From contig NZ_JAELUH010000008.1 of NCBI RefSeq assembly GCF_016429215.1, positions 45,516-109,515 of the forward strand: a DNA stretch of 64,000 nucleotides, read 5' to 3'. Positions 8,619 through 16,855 of the stretch are shown one piece after another. The translations under genes and the position numbers were made by a program. Numbering within the stretch: position 1 is the stretch's first letter; each line of letters begins with the position of its first letter. The notes beneath the pieces were generated by a model that had not been told where the DNA came from, made no database searches, and saw only the letters and a list, made by a program, of their open reading frames with translations. Source of the stretch: Herbaspirillum sp. ASV7. GTDB lineage: Bacteria > Pseudomonadota > Gammaproteobacteria > Burkholderiales > Burkholderiaceae_D.

Positions 8619-9149
8619 CTATTTGATAAGTTGCAGGACATTGCGGAATTGTGGATGGCTGCTCTCGCGCATCCATTCGTAGGCCACCATTTCCAGCGTG
8701 ACCAGCGTAGCGCCTGCCGCGCGCAGGCGCTCGAAGGCGGCGTCCCGGTCGGCTGGCCGGCGCGAGCCACAGCCCTCCAGCAGCGGCAGTACCCGGTAGC
8801 CCGCCTGCAGTAGTGACAGTGCCGTCTGCAGCACGCAGATGTGTGCTTCGCAACCGGTGACGATGATCTGCCGCACCGGTGTGGGCAGGGCCGGCAGCAA
8901 GCCTTCGGCACAAGCATCGAAATGGCGCTTGGGCAGGACCTTGTCACACAGGCGGGAAATATCGGGATGGTTGGGGCCGAGCTTGTCGGGCACTTGTTCG
9001 GTGCCGATCACCGGTACCCCGAGCAGGCCGGCGATGGTGGCCATGCGCACCGCATGGGAGAGGATGGATGGGCCCTCATGGATCGCCGGCAACAGCTTCT
9101 GCTGGAGATCGACGACCAGGACGGCGGATTCATTGGCCTGCATCAGCAT
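8619..9149 (-). CDS. Isochorismatase-fold cysteine hydrolase
   Basis: A 176-residue alpha/beta hydrolase of the isochorismatase-like family (YcaC/nicotinamidase relatives). The catalytic Asp is in LVVDLQQK near residue 14, the lysine lies in the middle at PKRHFDA, and the nucleophilic cysteine is in VTGCEAHICV around residue 106, preceded by the cis-peptide-type glycine context of the family. The length equals that of small stand-alone members. Substrate is unknown. The gene is monocistronic, divergent from an MFS transporter that begins 170 bp away. Confidence 0.9.
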   Translation of the reverse strand: MLMQANESAVLVVDLQQKLLPAIHEGPSILSHAVRMATIAGLLGVPVIGTEQVPDKLGPNHPDISRLCDKVLPKRHFDACAEGLLPALPTPVRQIIVTGCEAHICVLQTALSLLQAGYRVLPLLEGCGSRRPADRDAAFERLRAAGATLVTLEMVAYEWMRESSHPQFRNVLQLIK

Positions 9150-9319
9150 GGAAATATCCCCCTTGATCTGACTGGATTGCCGGCTTGGCCGGAGGCCTGC
9201 CTGGCAGGAATTGAAGGTTTTGTGTCATTGACGCCATTTGGCGGCGATCCGACAATTTTTGCTCAAGTTTCCTTCATTTTCCCTTATTTCCTTGTCATTG
9301 ACTGCCAGGAGTCCGCCCG

Positions 9320-10552
9320 ATGAATCCGCCTGATCGCCCCGTTTCCAGCGACACCCGCAATGCCACTGTCCTGGCGGTCTGCCAGGGCTTGTTCACGTGC
9401 GCCATCTCGATCGACCTGACGCTGACCGCCCTGACCGGCTGGCAACTGGCACCCGACAAGGCGCTGGCAACCTTGCCCTTTGCACTCATCACGGTGGCCG
9501 GCGCCGTGGTGACCTGGTTTGCCGCCTTCCTGATCCAGCGCCTGGGGCGGCGCTGGTCCTTTGTGCTGGGGGCGGCCAGCTGCTGTGTGGGCGGGCTGGT
9601 ATCGGTCTGGTCGGTATTCCACGCGCAGTTCTGGACCTTTTGCCTGGGGACGGCACTGGTGGGAGTATTCCAGGCCTTTGCCCAGTACTACCGTTTGGCT
9701 GCGGCCGATGCCGTCGCTGAAGAAGCCAAGGGGCGGGCCATTTCCACCGTCCTGGCCGGCGGGGTGATCGCCGCCCTGGTCGGTCCGGCGCTGGCGTCGT
9801 GGAGCAAGGACTGGTTCCCGGCGGCGCTGTTTGCGGGCGCCTATCTGGTGGTGGCTCTCATGGGCTTGCTGTCGGTGCTGACCTTGCTGCTGTTCTACCG
9901 TGACCAGGCCGTGACGGTGGTGGCTCAGGCCCAGGCACCTGCGCCGGCCAGGCCGCTGGCGCAGATCGTGCGCACGCCGGTCTTCATGGCGTCGGTGGCC
10001 AATAACGTGGCCGGATCGATGGTGATGATGTTCATCATGACCGCCGCGCCGCTGGCGGCCGTGGCCTGCCACCATGGCATCGACGATGGCGCCGCCATCA
10101 TCCAGTGGCACCTCATGGGCATGTATGCGCCGTCCTTCTTCGCCGGCCGGCTGATCCAGCGTTTCGGACTGGGCACGGTGCTGCTGGCCGGCCTGCTGAT
10201 GAATCTGGGTTGCGCCTTCACCGCCATGAGTTCCACCAGCCTGCCGGCCTTCTATGTGGCCTTGCTGCTGCTGGGAGTGGGGTGGAATTTCATGTTCGTG
10301 GGCGGCACCACCTTGCTGGCGCAGTCCTATACCCCAGCTGAACGCGCCAAGACCCAGGGCTTGTCCGAACTGATGCGCTATGGCGCTACCGCTCTGGCGA
10401 CCCTGGGCGCCGGGCCCTTGCTGGCGCGCTTTGGCTGGCAAAGCCTGAACCTGGCCATCCTGCCGATCCTGCTGCTCTCGGCGTTGGCCACGGCGCGCTG
10501 GATGCGGGCGCAGCGCAGCGCCGCTGCCACGCTGGCCAGCGGCCTGCGCTAA
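9320..10552 (+). CDS. Major facilitator superfamily transporter
   Basis: A 410-residue MFS protein with about twelve hydrophobic helices. The loop between helices 2 and 3 carries IQRLGRRWSFVLG, the family's G-x-x-x-D/R-R-x-G-R-R signature in degenerate form, and a similar GRLIQRFGLG appears in the second half, showing the internal repeat. The ATG follows CCAGGAG at a good distance. It resembles uncharacterised efflux-type members (YfcJ/CynX-like). The gene immediately downstream in the same direction is a GlxA-type regulator, 38 bp away, which may control it. Substrate unknown. Confidence 0.88.
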   Translation: MNPPDRPVSSDTRNATVLAVCQGLFTCAISIDLTLTALTGWQLAPDKALATLPFALITVAGAVVTWFAAFLIQRLGRRWSFVLGAASCCVGGLVSVWSVFHAQFWTFCLGTALVGVFQAFAQYYRLAAADAVAEEAKGRAISTVLAGGVIAALVGPALASWSKDWFPAALFAGAYLVVALMGLLSVLTLLLFYRDQAVTVVAQAQAPAPARPLAQIVRTPVFMASVANNVAGSMVMMFIMTAAPLAAVACHHGIDDGAAIIQWHLMGMYAPSFFAGRLIQRFGLGTVLLAGLLMNLGCAFTAMSSTSLPAFYVALLLLGVGWNFMFVGGTTLLAQSYTPAERAKTQGLSELMRYGATALATLGAGPLLARFGWQSLNLAILPILLLSALATARWMRAQRSAAATLASGLR

Positions 10553-10590
10553 GATCCTGCGACCGTGTTTTCATCCCTGACTTTCATCGT

Positions 10591-11589
10591 ATGGCTGGCA
10601 TGACATCCCATCCTCCTGCCCATCGCGTGGTCCTGCTGGCCTATGACGGCATGAACCTGCTCGACCTGTCCGCCCCCTTGCAGGTACTGGCCACCACCAA
10701 CCGCCTGCTGGGGCGGGAGGTCTATCGTCTTTACGTGGCGTCGGCCGGTGGCGGCGCCATCGTCACCAGTGCCGGGCTGCCGGTGGCAACGCAGTCGCTG
10801 GCCGAAATCGATAGCTTGCTGGAAGACGGCAAGGGGCTGCATACCCTGATCTCCCCAGGCGGCAGCAATGGCGAGCAATTCGAGCTCGATACCGCGCTGG
10901 TAGCGTGGATCCGGCGCGTGGCACCGCTGGCCGGGCGCATCTGCTCGGTCTGCACCGGCGCCTTCCACCTGGCCGAGGCGGGCGTGCTGGACGGCTTGCG
11001 GGTGACCACGCACTGGTCCTCGGCACAGCAGCTGCAACGGCGCTATCCAGCCTTGGAGGTCGATGCCGACCCGATCTACATCCGTCAGGGGCGCGTCTGG
11101 ACCTCCGCCGGCGTGACCGCCGGTATCGACCTGGCGCTGGCCCTGGTGGAACAGGACCTGGGCCATCCCAGCGCCATCGCCACCGCGCGGCAACTGGTGA
11201 TGTTCATCAAGCGCCCGGGCGGGCAATCTCAGTTCAGTACGCCGCTGGCGGCGCAATCGATGGGCACGGGCCGCTTCGCCGAACTGCACGCCTGGATGGC
11301 CGCCCACCTCGATGCCGACCTGCGCGTGGACAATCTGGCACGCCAGGTCCACATGAGCCCGCGCAGCTTTGCCCGCAGCTATGTGGCCGAGACCGGTCGC
11401 ACGCCGGCACGCACGGTGGAGCTGATGCGCCTGGAAGCGGCGCGCCGGGCGCTGGAGGAGACTTCCCTGCCGCTCAAGCGCATCGCCAGCCAATCGGGCT
11501 ATGGCGAGGAGCAGAACCTTAGACGAGTCTTCCTGCGCCAGTTGGGGGTGAGCCCGGGGCAATACCGGGAGCGCTTTGCGGCACTGTAG
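10591..11589 (+). CDS. GlxA-family transcriptional regulator (DJ-1/PfpI plus AraC HTH)
   Basis: A 332-residue two-domain regulator. Residues 10-190 form a class I amidotransferase-like DJ-1/PfpI domain, with the nucleophile-elbow region RICSVCTGAFHLAEAG and the following THW motif. The C-terminal 100 residues form an AraC-type double helix-turn-helix (DLRVDNLARQVHMSPRSFARSY and LKRIASQSGYGEEQNLRRVF). Members such as CdhR, GbdR and ArgR use this layout to sense nitrogenous compounds; the ligand here is unknown. It shares a direction and short spacing with the MFS gene and ends 9 bp from the convergent hipA. Confidence 0.92.
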   Translation: MAGMTSHPPAHRVVLLAYDGMNLLDLSAPLQVLATTNRLLGREVYRLYVASAGGGAIVTSAGLPVATQSLAEIDSLLEDGKGLHTLISPGGSNGEQFELDTALVAWIRRVAPLAGRICSVCTGAFHLAEAGVLDGLRVTTHWSSAQQLQRRYPALEVDADPIYIRQGRVWTSAGVTAGIDLALALVEQDLGHPSAIATARQLVMFIKRPGGQSQFSTPLAAQSMGTGRFAELHAWMAAHLDADLRVDNLARQVHMSPRSFARSYVAETGRTPARTVELMRLEAARRALEETSLPLKRIASQSGYGEEQNLRRVFLRQLGVSPGQYRERFAAL

Positions 11590-11598
11590 CGGCTCTCG

Positions 11599-12906
11599 TC
11601 AGGAACAGCCGCGCAGGAACCGCTCTGCGTGACTGCGCACGCCCTGGGCGATGCGTTCCCAGGTACGCACCGGGAAGTCCGCCGGCAGGCTCGCCTCGAC
11701 CCTTGAGAGCGCGCCATCGGCGGCCTGCACCAGGCCCAGCATGGCTTGCCAGGTCGCCTCGCCGCCGTGACGCTGTGCCAGCTGATGCCAGTGACGCGCT
11801 TCTATCGTATGGAAATGCCGATGCTGGTTGCGTGAACGCATGACCATCGCCGGGCCGGCATGACGCAGGTTGAACTGGTTGGGACCACGGCCGAAGTAGG
11901 GCCACATGGACAGCACGTCGTACAGCGGCGTCATCTCGTAGCGGCCTCCGGCGTGCAGGTGCAGCGAGAAATTCTTGGCATGGCCATCGGTGGCCGCCAG
12001 CAGGAAGAAAGCCAGTTGCGCCAGCAGGAAGAAGCTCTTGTCTGCGGCCTGGCTGCTGGCATTGAGCAGGCCCAGGCATTGCTCCAGCCCGGGGCCACCC
12101 TGGCTCTCGTATTTGCGTGAGGGCGGCAGTCCGAAGGCCTGGCAGAAATCCTCCTGCGGCAGACGAGCGATCCAGCCGCCCCGCATGCGCTGGCGATCGA
12201 AGCGTTCCACCGCCAGCACGGTATGCCGGCCGAAGCGCTCCACGCTGGCCGGCGCCACCGGCAAACCCAGCTCGGCCAGGATGCGCGAGCACAGCCATTC
12301 GTTGTGTACCGAATCTCCCGCATCGACCCGTTGCATCACGCCGCCGATCAGGCCCAGCGGCAGCTTGATGATGTGCGTGGTGGGGGTGGCGCCCAGGGGA
12401 CGGCACCATTTGCCGCGATGGCGCAGCAGGGCGGTCTTTTCCTGGGCGCCGGCAATGGAGATGCGCAGCATGTCTTCCTGCTGCACGGTGGGCGGGTTGG
12501 CTGAAGGGAGTTCCTGCAGCAGGCGCGCGACACGTTCCTCATCCAGGGCTTCATAGTGGATGCTCTGCCAGCCCTGTGGCGCTTGTCCGGGCGGCAGCAG
12601 CTGCACCGCGCCGACGCAATCGCGGCCCAGGGCCTCCAGCAGGTCGAACACCTCGGTCGAGGCCAGCCGATAGCGGGTGAAGAGACGTTCGCGGATGGCC
12701 TGGTTGTCCGGCAGCAGATTGTCGAAGTAGTTGCGCACCATGTCACCGCGCAACTCGCCCGAGGCGGTCAGCGGCATCGATAGCGAGAGCGGTCGGAAAT
12801 GCGGCGAAGCCGACCAGTCCGGGGCATAGCGGAAACGGTGCAGCTGCCGATCCATGCTCCAGGTGCCGACCAGCTCGCCATTCATCCAGGTGTCGAGTTG
12901 CCGCAT
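11599..12906 (-). CDS. hipA: HipA-type serine/threonine kinase toxin
   Basis: A 435-residue HipA toxin. In E. coli HipA phosphorylates glutamyl-tRNA synthetase and causes dormancy. The phosphorylatable, P-loop-like motif ISIAGAQEKTALL places a serine at residue 150, the same number as in E. coli HipA. The catalytic loop TDGHAKNFS (Asp307) and the Mg-binding DVLS segment (MTPLYDVLSMWP) are intact, so the kinase should be active. Its ATG overlaps the stop of the upstream antitoxin gene (TAATG), as expected for a hipBA operon. It is unlike the second HipA in the window, with which it shares only the family motifs. Confidence 0.95.
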   Translation of the reverse strand: MRQLDTWMNGELVGTWSMDRQLHRFRYAPDWSASPHFRPLSLSMPLTASGELRGDMVRNYFDNLLPDNQAIRERLFTRYRLASTEVFDLLEALGRDCVGAVQLLPPGQAPQGWQSIHYEALDEERVARLLQELPSANPPTVQQEDMLRISIAGAQEKTALLRHRGKWCRPLGATPTTHIIKLPLGLIGGVMQRVDAGDSVHNEWLCSRILAELGLPVAPASVERFGRHTVLAVERFDRQRMRGGWIARLPQEDFCQAFGLPPSRKYESQGGPGLEQCLGLLNASSQAADKSFFLLAQLAFFLLAATDGHAKNFSLHLHAGGRYEMTPLYDVLSMWPYFGRGPNQFNLRHAGPAMVMRSRNQHRHFHTIEARHWHQLAQRHGGEATWQAMLGLVQAADGALSRVEASLPADFPVRTWERIAQGVRSHAERFLRGCS

Positions 12907-13220
12907 TACCAGGAACCCCGTTTGCGCGGAACGGCTTTGCCGGCCGTGTAGGGCGGGGCCACCTGTTCGGCGACCTGTTGCGCCGGGTGGCCGGGCAGTG
13001 GGTCCAGATGCAGGTGCAGCGAGGCCCCCAGCGTGGAGAACAACAACAGCATCTGCTCCACGCTGACGGCGCCCGGATTGGCCTCAATCTCGGCAATGCG
13101 GGCCTGGCTCACGCCGATGAGCTGGCCCAGTTGCGCCTGGGTCAGGTGCTGCTGCTTGCGCAGGGCGCGCAGGTGTTCCTTGATCTGGGCAGAGATGCTG
13201 ATGGGGAAATCATGGGGCAT
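12906..13220 (-). CDS. hipB: HipB-type XRE antitoxin
   Basis: A 104-residue antitoxin and autorepressor paired with HipA. The XRE helix-turn-helix is LTQAQLGQLIGVSQARIAEIE, followed by VSVEQMLLLFSTLGASLHLHLDP, the short dimerising strand common to HipB proteins. The start at 13220 (MPHDFPIS) has GGAG five bases before it; 28 more residues can be read upstream but look non-coding. The C-terminus (KAVPRKRGSW) is basic and ends in Trp, resembling the flexible tail of E. coli HipB that inserts into HipA. Confidence 0.92.
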   Translation of the reverse strand: MPHDFPISISAQIKEHLRALRKQQHLTQAQLGQLIGVSQARIAEIEANPGAVSVEQMLLLFSTLGASLHLHLDPLPGHPAQQVAEQVAPPYTAGKAVPRKRGSW

Positions 13221-13406
13221 GGGGACTCCAGGAGGCAGTGCCGGACAGGTGGCGCAAGGCTGGCCATTCTTCGTATAAATATAGGTCAAGGACGATAAAT
13301 ACACAATACAAGAATATTCCGATATTTTCTTGATATCGCTTATTTCCTATAATTACATATTATCGTGAATAGCTTGTAATGCTTCTCCTGACAGTGGAGC
13401 TGATCC
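13221..13406 (-). promoter_or_regulatory. hipBA promoter/operator region, AT-rich
   Basis: This stretch is sharply AT-rich compared with its surroundings and contains imperfect inverted repeats, for example AAGAATAT and ATATTTTCTT at 13310-13331 around TCCG. It must hold the hipBA promoter and HipB operators. It does not show clear copies of the E. coli TATCC-N8-GGATA operator. Confidence 0.5.
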
Positions 13407-14321
13407 CTAAGCGCCCGGCTCCAGGGCCTTGAGTGCGGCCAGCGAATCCAGCCACCACGACAGTGCCGGTCCGGCTCGATGGTCCGGCTTGTAGACGCAC
13501 TGGATGGGCAGTTCGGCGCCCTGGGGCGGATGATGGATGGTGCTGATGCTGACCAGGCGTCCCGCTGCCAGGTCATCCTTGACCACGTGCAGCGGCATGT
13601 TGCCCCAGCCCATACCGGCGCGCAGCAAGGCATGCTTGGTGCCGAGATCGCTCATGCGCCAGGTCAGGCGCGAGTGCACCGAGAAATCCTGGCGTGCGGT
13701 CAGCTCGCTGCGGTCGCTCAAGACCAGCTGGGTCTGCTGCTGCAGGAGTTTTTCCGAGATCCTGCCCTTGATAGCGGCCAGCGGATGATGCGGCGCCACC
13801 ACCGCCAGCAGCCGCACGCTGGGCAGGGTGATGCGCAGCAGGTTGGGGGGCGTGGTCGGCAGGGTGCCCAGGATGCCCAGCATCGCCCGCCCATCCAGCA
13901 CACGCTCGGCTACCGCGCCCAATGCTTCCACCTCCAGGCGCACCGTCACGGCAGGGAAGGCATCGCGAAAGCGTTGCAGCAGGTCCACCAGGCAATCGCT
14001 GGGGAAGAACACATCCACCGCCAGCGCCACCTCCAGTTCCTGGCCCCGCGCATAGGAGCTGGCCCGCACCTGCAGCGAATCCACATGATCGAGTACCTGG
14101 CGGGCGTCGGCCAGTAAGGCCACGCCCGGCTCGGTAAGCTGCGGCCGGTAGCCGCTGCGGTCGAACAGCAGTACTCCCAACTGGTCTTCCAGCGAGGCGA
14201 TGGCGTAGCTGACGGCTGATTGCGCGCGCGCCAGCTTGCGGGCCGCCGCCAGGAAGCTGCCGCTATCGGCGACCTGGACGAAGACCCGCAATTGGTCCAG
14301 GGAGAGGCGTTCGATATTCAT
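13407..14321 (-). CDS. LysR-family transcriptional regulator
   Basis: A 304-residue LysR regulator. The winged helix-turn-helix is at residues 6-65 (LRVFVQVADSGSFLAAARKLARAQSAVSYAI), and the periplasmic-binding-like effector domain follows from about residue 90. It is transcribed divergently from a DoxX-pirin-pirin operon with a 218-bp shared intergenic region that holds an inverted repeat. That arrangement usually means the regulator controls the divergent genes; similar LysR proteins next to DoxX and pirin genes are common in Proteobacteria, where quinone-like or reactive electrophiles are suspected signals (inference). Confidence 0.92.
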   Translation of the reverse strand: MNIERLSLDQLRVFVQVADSGSFLAAARKLARAQSAVSYAIASLEDQLGVLLFDRSGYRPQLTEPGVALLADARQVLDHVDSLQVRASSYARGQELEVALAVDVFFPSDCLVDLLQRFRDAFPAVTVRLEVEALGAVAERVLDGRAMLGILGTLPTTPPNLLRITLPSVRLLAVVAPHHPLAAIKGRISEKLLQQQTQLVLSDRSELTARQDFSVHSRLTWRMSDLGTKHALLRAGMGWGNMPLHVVKDDLAAGRLVSISTIHHPPQGAELPIQCVYKPDHRAGPALSWWLDSLAALKALEPGA

Positions 14322-14362
14322 GACAAGGGCGTGGGCAAGAGGAGAAGGGATAACTATATCTA

Positions 14363-14375
14363 ATTATTCGATAAT
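14363..14375. promoter_or_regulatory. Candidate LysR-type operator between the LysR gene and doxX
   Basis: Perfect inverted repeat ATTAT-TCG-ATAAT, which fits the T-N11-A rule for LysR sites, in an AT-rich patch 42 bp before the regulator start. Assignment to this regulator is inferred from position. Confidence 0.4.
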
Positions 14376-14539
14376 GATTATAAAAAGATAATCAGTTTGT
14401 TGTTGGGTCGATTTTGCCTATTCTGTCGTCACTGGCTGCAGCGAAACGCCGAAAGGGCAACGCAGAAGGCCGGCGCATCACCGGGCAGTCGCAATCAAAC
14501 CAACACAACATCCCACACTGACACACTGAGAGGCTTACC

Positions 14540-14935
14540 ATGATCACCAATTTCACTACCTATCGCATCGGCCGCGTCCTGCTGGCGTCGCTGTTCGTCA
14601 TTTCAGGCATCTTCAAGATCGTCGGCTTCGCCGGTACCGTCGGCTACTTCGGCAGTCTCGGCTTGCCGCTGCCCACCCTGGCCGTGCTGGTCACGATCCT
14701 GGTGGAGGTCGGTGGCGGCCTGCTGCTGATGACCGGGCGTGGCGTGCGTCCGGTGTCGTTGGTGATTGCCCTGTTCACGGTTGGCGCGACGCTCTCGGCC
14801 CACCATTTCTGGACCCTGGAAGGTGCCGCCGCGCAGGGCCAGATGATTCATTTCCTGAAGAACGTGGCCTTGATCGGTGCCTTGCTGCTGGTGTCCTCCA
14901 TCGAGCCCGACGCCCAGCCTGAACAAGCCCACTGA
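14540..14935 (+). CDS. DoxX-family membrane protein
   Basis: A 131-residue four-helix membrane protein of the DoxX/SURF4-like family. The N-terminal segment RIGRVLLASLFVISGIFKIVGF is the typical first helix with its family GxxKI pattern. Three further helices follow (LPTLAVLVTILVEVGGGLLLM, VSLVIALFTVGATLSAHHFW, LKNVALIGALLLVSS). The ATG has a GAGAGG ribosome site. DoxX-like proteins are often co-transcribed with pirins and stress genes; some take part in thiosulfate or thiol redox chemistry, but the role here is unknown. First gene of the rightward DoxX-pirin-pirin set. Confidence 0.9.
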   Translation: MITNFTTYRIGRVLLASLFVISGIFKIVGFAGTVGYFGSLGLPLPTLAVLVTILVEVGGGLLLMTGRGVRPVSLVIALFTVGATLSAHHFWTLEGAAAQGQMIHFLKNVALIGALLLVSSIEPDAQPEQAH

Positions 14936-15010
14936 TCCAGCTGCAGCACAACGACAGTTCAATGAGTGGCCCGCGCCTACCCGGCGCCGGCCCATCACAA
15001 GGAGAGCAGC

Positions 15011-15871
15011 ATGAGCACCCCCTACACCCGCCAGATCGAACGCCTGGTCAACGGCATCCCCACCCAGGATGGCGCCGGCGTCAGCCTCACCCGCGTATTG
15101 ACCCATGACCTGCAACGCCGCCTGGATCCGTTCCTGATGCTCGATGCCTTCCATTCGGACGAGCCCAGCAATTACCTGGCCGGTTTCCCCGACCATCCGC
15201 ACCGTGGTTTCGAGACCGTGACCTACATGCTGGCCGGCCGCATGCGCCATCGCGACAACGCCGGCAACGAAGGCCTGCTGGAGCCGGGCGGCATGCAATG
15301 GATGACCGCCGGCCGTGGCCTGGTGCACTCGGAACTGCCGGAACAGGAAAATGGCCTGATGAGCGGCTTCCAGCTCTGGGTCAACCTGGCCGGTCGCGAC
15401 AAGATGACCACGCCCGGTTACCAGGACATCCCCTCGGCCGGCATTCCCGAGACCTCGCCGCAACCGGGCGTGAAGGTACGCGTGCTGGCCGGTAGCGCCT
15501 TCGGGACCGACGGTGCCATCCGCCGCGAGACCACCGAGCCGCTCTACCTGGATCTGGCGCTGGAAGCCGGCGTCACGCTGGAGTTGCCGATCCCGGCCAC
15601 GCACAATGCCTTCCTGTACGTGTATGAAGGACGGCTGGCCGTCGGTGCCCCGGGTAGCGAGACCCGTGCCGCCGATGCCGGCCGCATGGCGGTGCTGAGC
15701 AATGTGGAGGGGGCAGCCGGTGTCACGGTCAGGGCCGAGCAGGGTAGCCGCTTCCTGTTGATCGCCGGCAAGCCCTTGAACGAGCCGATCGCGCAATGGG
15801 GCCCGTTCGTGATGAATACCCGCGAACAGGTCGAAGAAGCCATCGACGATTTCCGCGCCGGCCGCTTCTGA
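15011..15871 (+). CDS. Pirin-family protein (first of two)
   Basis: A 286-residue bicupin pirin. The N-terminal cupin carries the metal ligands in FPDHPHRGFETVTYMLAG, with further ligands in RHRDNAG and GRGLVHSEL. The second cupin (TLELPIPATHNAFLYVYEG) completes the fold. Pirins bind Fe or Ni; some have quercetin 2,3-dioxygenase activity and eukaryotic pirin is a redox-sensing cofactor. The ATG at 15011 has AAGGAG nine bases upstream, so the start is firm. It lies between doxX and a second pirin, 68 bp from the latter. Confidence 0.93.
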   Translation: MSTPYTRQIERLVNGIPTQDGAGVSLTRVLTHDLQRRLDPFLMLDAFHSDEPSNYLAGFPDHPHRGFETVTYMLAGRMRHRDNAGNEGLLEPGGMQWMTAGRGLVHSELPEQENGLMSGFQLWVNLAGRDKMTTPGYQDIPSAGIPETSPQPGVKVRVLAGSAFGTDGAIRRETTEPLYLDLALEAGVTLELPIPATHNAFLYVYEGRLAVGAPGSETRAADAGRMAVLSNVEGAAGVTVRAEQGSRFLLIAGKPLNEPIAQWGPFVMNTREQVEEAIDDFRAGRF

Positions 15872-15938
15872 TCCCTCGCTGAAAATCCCTATGATGCAGG
15901 CGGGCGCCAAGGCGCCCATCCCCCACCAGGAGAACAAC

Positions 15939-16817
15939 ATGAGCAATATCCGTCACAAGATCCACGGCCTGACCCGCGACATCGGTTTCCCGGTACGTCG
16001 CCTGCTGCCGGCCGCTGCGGCCCGTACCGTGGGCCCCTTCGTCTTCTTCGATCACATGGGACCGGTGGAATTCGACGCCGGCACCACCGAAGGCGACGTC
16101 CGTCCGCACCCGCACATCGGTCTGGCGACCGTGACCTACCTGTTCTCGGGCGCCATGATGCATCGCGACAGCCTGGGCGTGGTCCAGCGCATCACCCCGG
16201 GCGCCGTGAACTGGATGGCCGCCGGGCGCGGCATCGTCCATTCGGAGCGCATCCCCGACGATATCCGCGAACAGAAGGTGCCGGTGCACGGCCTGCAGAT
16301 GTGGGTGGCACTGCCGGCGGCGCAGGAGGATGGCGATCCGCTGTTCCGCCACTATGCCAGCGAAGACATGCCCGAGACCGAGGTCGGCGGCGCCAGGCTG
16401 CACCTGCTGGCCGGCTCGGCCTTCGGGGTGACCTCTCCGGTGGTCACTGCCAGCCCGACGCTGTATGTCGCCGGTAGCACCCGCGAGGGCGCCGAGCTGG
16501 AGATCGGGGCCGAGACGCAGGAGCGCGCCGTCTATGTCGTCAAGGGGGAGGTGAGCCTGGACGGTGAGCCCCTGGAGGCCGGTACTCTGGCCATCCTGGA
16601 GCCGGGTGTCACGGTGCAGCTCAAGGCGGTGGGCGAAACGGTCTTCATGCTGCTTGGCGGCGCGCCGCTGGATGGTCCGCGCTTCGTGTGGTGGAACTTC
16701 GTGGCCACCTCGCGCGAGAAGATCGAGGCCGCCAAGGAGGCCTGGAACAAGCGCGACAAGGCGATCTTCCCCGATATCCCAGGGGAGACCGAGTGGATTC
16801 CCTTGCCGGCGCATTGA
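15939..16817 (+). CDS. Pirin-family protein (second of two)
   Basis: A 292-residue pirin paralogue. The metal-binding segments are VRPHPHIGLATVTYLFSG, MMHRDSLG and GRGIVHSER. It differs clearly from the neighbouring pirin outside these motifs, so it is not a recent duplicate. The ATG at 15939 follows AGGAGAAC at good spacing; a further 16 residues upstream in frame are unlikely to be translated. It is the last gene of the set and is followed by the convergent hipA of the second hipBA module 39 bp away. Confidence 0.93.
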   Translation: MSNIRHKIHGLTRDIGFPVRRLLPAAAARTVGPFVFFDHMGPVEFDAGTTEGDVRPHPHIGLATVTYLFSGAMMHRDSLGVVQRITPGAVNWMAAGRGIVHSERIPDDIREQKVPVHGLQMWVALPAAQEDGDPLFRHYASEDMPETEVGGARLHLLAGSAFGVTSPVVTASPTLYVAGSTREGAELEIGAETQERAVYVVKGEVSLDGEPLEAGTLAILEPGVTVQLKAVGETVFMLLGGAPLDGPRFVWWNFVATSREKIEAAKEAWNKRDKAIFPDIPGETEWIPLPAH

Positions 16818-16855
16818 TCCGGCGAGCCATCCAGGGAAATGCGTGGGGCGGTCGG

